From contig DHVP01000011.1 of assembly GCA_002412715.1 (NCBI GenBank), positions 1 to 34,440 on the forward strand: DNA of 34,440 nt. The letters run 5' to 3'. Both the position numbers and the translations under genes were made by a program. Position 1 is the first letter of the stretch; every line of letters begins with the position of its first letter. This document shows, piece by piece, positions 32,068-34,440 of this stretch. Source of the DNA: Deltaproteobacteria bacterium UBA5205. GTDB taxonomy: Bacteria > Desulfobacterota > Syntrophorhabdia > Syntrophorhabdales > Syntrophorhabdaceae. The notes below the pieces were generated by a model. The model made no database searches. It was not told where the DNA came from and saw only the letters and a program-made list of their open reading frames with translations.

Positions 32068-33279
32068 ATGTTGCACTACGCGTGGATCATCGCTTTCACC
32101 GGTACCCTCGTCACAATTCTCGCCCATGGCTTTGGCAGAATGTCCTATTCCGTCATTCTGCCGCCCATGAAAGACGGCCTGATGCTCAGCTACACGCAGC
32201 TCGGGTCCATCGCGACGGGCAACTTCATCGGATATCTGAGCCTTGCCATCATAGGAGGATTTCTCGCCGCCCGCTTCGGGGTGAGACGCGTCGTCTTCGT
32301 CTCCCTGCTTGTAATTGGCGTAAGCCTTTTCCTGACAGGCTTTGCCGATTCTTTTTCATTCGCCTTTATCATGAGACTCATTGCGGGACTCGGCAACGGG
32401 GGAAGCTACGTTCCCATCATGGCCCTGCCGGCTGCCTGGTTCATTGCACAAAAAAGGGGCCTTGCCACGGGAATTGTATCAGCTGGAATCGGCACCGGGC
32501 TTTTCCTGGCCGGCATCATCCTGCCTCCCATCATATCAGCCTTTGGGAAAGACGGGTGGCGCTACGCCTGGTATTTCCTGGGGATAGCCGTCTTCGTCCT
32601 CGCTTTCGTTTGTTATGCTTTCCTGAGAAACAGCCCCTCGGAAAAAGGCCTTTCCCTGTACGGCGGATCAGAAGAGCAAAAAAGCGGCCCGAAGGTGACC
32701 CTCTTCTCGGCATTCAAAGATGTCGTGGTGGAATCCGAGATCTGGAAGCTGGGAGTGGTCTATTTCATGTACGGTTTTTCCTATATCATCTATCTCACTT
32801 TCTTCGTAGCTTTTCTTACCAAAGAAATGGGAGTAACGCCGATCGCGGCGGGAAGGATTTTTGCAGTTCTCGGGATCTTCAGTATTTTTTGCGGGGTCAT
32901 CTACGGTTGGATATCCGATGTTCTGGGCAGAAGGGCCGGTTCCATGATCGCCTACCTCACCCTTGCCCTCTCGTACGTAATTTTCGCATTCTGGAAGGAC
33001 ATGACCGGGTTTTACGTATCAGCGGTGATCTTCGGCATAGCCGCCTTCTCGATTCCCACGATCATGGCGGCAGCTTCGGGCGACGCTGTCGGCGGACGCC
33101 TGGCTCCGGCCGGCCTTGGCTTCATAACACTCTTTTTTGGGATAGGACAAGCCCTGGGGCCACTGGCAGGAGGCTACATCAAGGACGCCACCGGGACCTT
33201 CACGTACGCTTTTCTCCTTTCCGCCGGAGTCTCTCTCGTCGGTGCCTTTGGTTCGCTGATCCTCAAGAAGAAGGTCTGA
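32068..33279 (+). CDS. Major facilitator superfamily transporter
   Basis: A 403-residue integral membrane carrier with about 12 hydrophobic segments in two halves. It has a loop 2-3 motif of the MFS type (GGFLAARFGVRRVVF, the G-x-x-x-D-R-x-G-R-R motif in relaxed form) and its repeat in the second half (YGWISDVLGRRAGSMIAY). It resembles YbfB/OFA-like anion or monocarboxylate exchangers. The substrate is unknown. The open frame extends to an ATG at 32005, but the ATG at 32068 has GGAGGT five bases upstream and begins the first membrane helix directly (LHYAWIIAFTGTLVTILAHG), so I use it. It is divergent from the hybrid kinase, which could be its regulator; that is a guess from position. A TPR gene follows on the same strand. 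Confidence 0.92.
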   Translation: MLHYAWIIAFTGTLVTILAHGFGRMSYSVILPPMKDGLMLSYTQLGSIATGNFIGYLSLAIIGGFLAARFGVRRVVFVSLLVIGVSLFLTGFADSFSFAFIMRLIAGLGNGGSYVPIMALPAAWFIAQKRGLATGIVSAGIGTGLFLAGIILPPIISAFGKDGWRYAWYFLGIAVFVLAFVCYAFLRNSPSEKGLSLYGGSEEQKSGPKVTLFSAFKDVVVESEIWKLGVVYFMYGFSYIIYLTFFVAFLTKEMGVTPIAAGRIFAVLGIFSIFCGVIYGWISDVLGRRAGSMIAYLTLALSYVIFAFWKDMTGFYVSAVIFGIAAFSIPTIMAAASGDAVGGRLAPAGLGFITLFFGIGQALGPLAGGYIKDATGTFTYAFLLSAGVSLVGAFGSLILKKKV

Positions 33280-33362
33280 CGTTATCTTCCGCTTTCCCTT
33301 GACACGCCAACACAGCTTTTGCTACTGTTTTGTTGCCTCGTATCGTGATGGCGGGAGATTGA

Positions 33363-34295
33363 ATGGCAACGACCAAAAAGACTGCTCAACAATGGTTTCT
33401 TGAAGCGTACCATTGTCATCTCCTTGAGCAATCCATCGACAAGGCCATCAAGGCCTACAGGAAATGCATCCAGATGGATCCCGGCTACACGGATGCATAT
33501 GTGAACCTCGGACTTATCCATCTCAAGCGGGAGCAGTACGACAAGGCCCTTCAATATTTCGCCCGCGTCGTCCAACTTGAACCAGGGAATATCGAGGCAT
33601 ATATAAACCTCGGCTACGCCTATGAAAAGATGGACCGTTTCGGCAGCGCGAAACAAATGTACGAACATTCCCTCAAGATCAACCCGCGGCACATGGAGGC
33701 CTTCGTCAATCTCGCCAATATTGCGGAGATGCAGGCTGATTACAACGGGGCAATCAACCTGTGGAAAAAAGCCATCGAGGTGGACCCCAATGCCGCACAA
33801 CCGCATTTCTTTCTCGCCGCCACGTATGACCGGCATGACATGTTCGATGAAGCTATTGAGGAGTACAGGCAGGCCCTCGCGATCGATCCCAATCATCTCA
33901 AGGCCCTGTTTAATCTCGGCCGCCTCTACATTCAACAGGGCGAGCCCCGAAAGGCATTCGACGCCTTTGCCCGCATCATCGAACTCAACGGCGACAATAC
34001 GACTGCCTGGAATTATCTGGGCTACATATACGAAACGCTGGGAAGCGTCGACTACGCGATCTTTGCATACAGCAATTCCCTGATCATAAACAACTACCAG
34101 GAAGATGTTCACTACAATCTTGCACGGCTTCAGTATCTGCAATACCGGTCAAATCCCGATCCCGCAATGCTGGACGGGATCAAGGGCAGGCTCCAGTACG
34201 TTCTTTCCGTCGACTCCAAACACCGCGAGGCGAAACAATTGCTGGGCATGATCCAGCTGCACAGATCGCGGGAACAAAGAGCATCAGCAAACTAA
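33363..34295 (+). CDS. Tetratricopeptide repeat protein
   Basis: A 310-residue, probably soluble protein made almost wholly of TPR units of 34 residues, about seven in all (for example AYVNLGLIHLKREQYDKALQYF, AYINLGYAYEKMDRFGSAKQMY, ALFNLGRLYIQQGEPRKAFDAF). No signal peptide or membrane segment is seen. TPR arrays act as scaffolds for protein complexes; the partner is unknown. The ATG follows GGGAG six bases away. It lies about 80 bp after the MFS gene on the same strand, close enough for co-transcription. The end of the array is less regular (AMLDGIKGRLQYVLSVDSKHREAKQLLGMIQ). Confidence 0.9.
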   Translation: MATTKKTAQQWFLEAYHCHLLEQSIDKAIKAYRKCIQMDPGYTDAYVNLGLIHLKREQYDKALQYFARVVQLEPGNIEAYINLGYAYEKMDRFGSAKQMYEHSLKINPRHMEAFVNLANIAEMQADYNGAINLWKKAIEVDPNAAQPHFFLAATYDRHDMFDEAIEEYRQALAIDPNHLKALFNLGRLYIQQGEPRKAFDAFARIIELNGDNTTAWNYLGYIYETLGSVDYAIFAYSNSLIINNYQEDVHYNLARLQYLQYRSNPDPAMLDGIKGRLQYVLSVDSKHREAKQLLGMIQLHRSREQRASAN

Positions 34296-34440
34296 AAGAC
34301 GGCCGGAACCGCTTGAACGTTTCCGCCCCCCCAATCTGCCCTTCCAGAACAGAGGCTTCTTCCACCCGAACGCTCTTCCTGGATCCCGGTCTGCGCCGCA
34401 TACGCGTCAACTTAAGGGTCATGTCTTTAGCTTCGGGGCA

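Noticed and set aside
34180..34422. Minus-strand frame of 80 codons at the right edge
   Set aside because: It overlaps the end of the TPR gene by over 100 bp and the peptide is Arg-rich with no recognised motif. About 145 bp after the TPR gene is too little to judge; a gene could begin outside the window.
1..34440. CRISPR array, prophage, or integrase-type island
   Set aside because: No regularly spaced repeats of 25-40 bp, no cas, integrase, transposase or phage structural genes were seen; the repeats present are irregular and intergenic.

Overview
The window looks like chromosomal DNA of a strictly anaerobic, Gram-negative bacterium. My best guess is a deltaproteobacterial (Desulfobacterota) syntroph of the Syntrophorhabdus type. 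The reasons are indolepyruvate:ferredoxin oxidoreductase, a ferredoxin-nitroreductase fusion, GTP-dependent PEP carboxykinase, a family I CoA-transferase, a small transaldolase, a hemerythrin-containing signalling enzyme and a very large PAS hybrid kinase. Secreted proteins and lipoproteins imply an outer membrane. The taxonomic guess is inference only; no rRNA is present.

Layout. 1-1.3 kb is a gene-free patchwork of diverged intergenic repeats, including a 164-bp direct repeat and a foldback element; pieces of the same repeats recur at 7.3-7.65 kb and 8.25-8.42 kb. 1.3-5.4 kb (minus strand) holds a small secreted protein, a wrecked methyltransferase/DksA-tail pseudogene, prfC (RF3) and an RpoH-type sigma factor. 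5.7-7.3 kb is an MscS-type channel. 7.7-12.6 kb (minus) holds a flavin reductase-like protein, rsgA, an adenylate cyclase-hemerythrin fusion, a ferredoxin-nitroreductase and a lipoprotein. 13-14.6 kb is a fused CoA-transferase with its own promoter. 14.6-16.9 kb (minus) is a DUF1850-like secreted protein and pckG. 17.0-19.75 kb (minus) is a classical information-processing cluster read in the order tRNA-Ser(GGA), SRP RNA, dnaX, ybaB, recR.

19.8-27.0 kb (minus) is the most interesting part: aminotransferase, a degenerate IorA-like paralogue, iorB, iorA, a family 2 glycosyltransferase and a GNAT protein, tightly packed. Ahead of them, on the same strand, is a near-consensus promoter followed at once by a 17-codon reading frame (MEIGKVRNWCWWRKLQV) with three Trp codons in four. 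Mutually exclusive RNA stems and a rho-independent terminator follow. This looks like a tryptophan-type transcription attenuator in front of an aryl-pyruvate/indolepyruvate operon. It would tie transamination and ferredoxin-linked oxidation (or reductive synthesis) of aryl pyruvates to the Trp-tRNA supply.

27.1-34.3 kb carries a transaldolase/F6P-aldolase family gene, a 1241-residue hybrid histidine kinase with a periplasmic sensor and four PAS domains, a divergently read MFS transporter and a TPR protein. Several starts were moved from the longest reading frame to positions with better ribosome binding sites; these are explained per gene.
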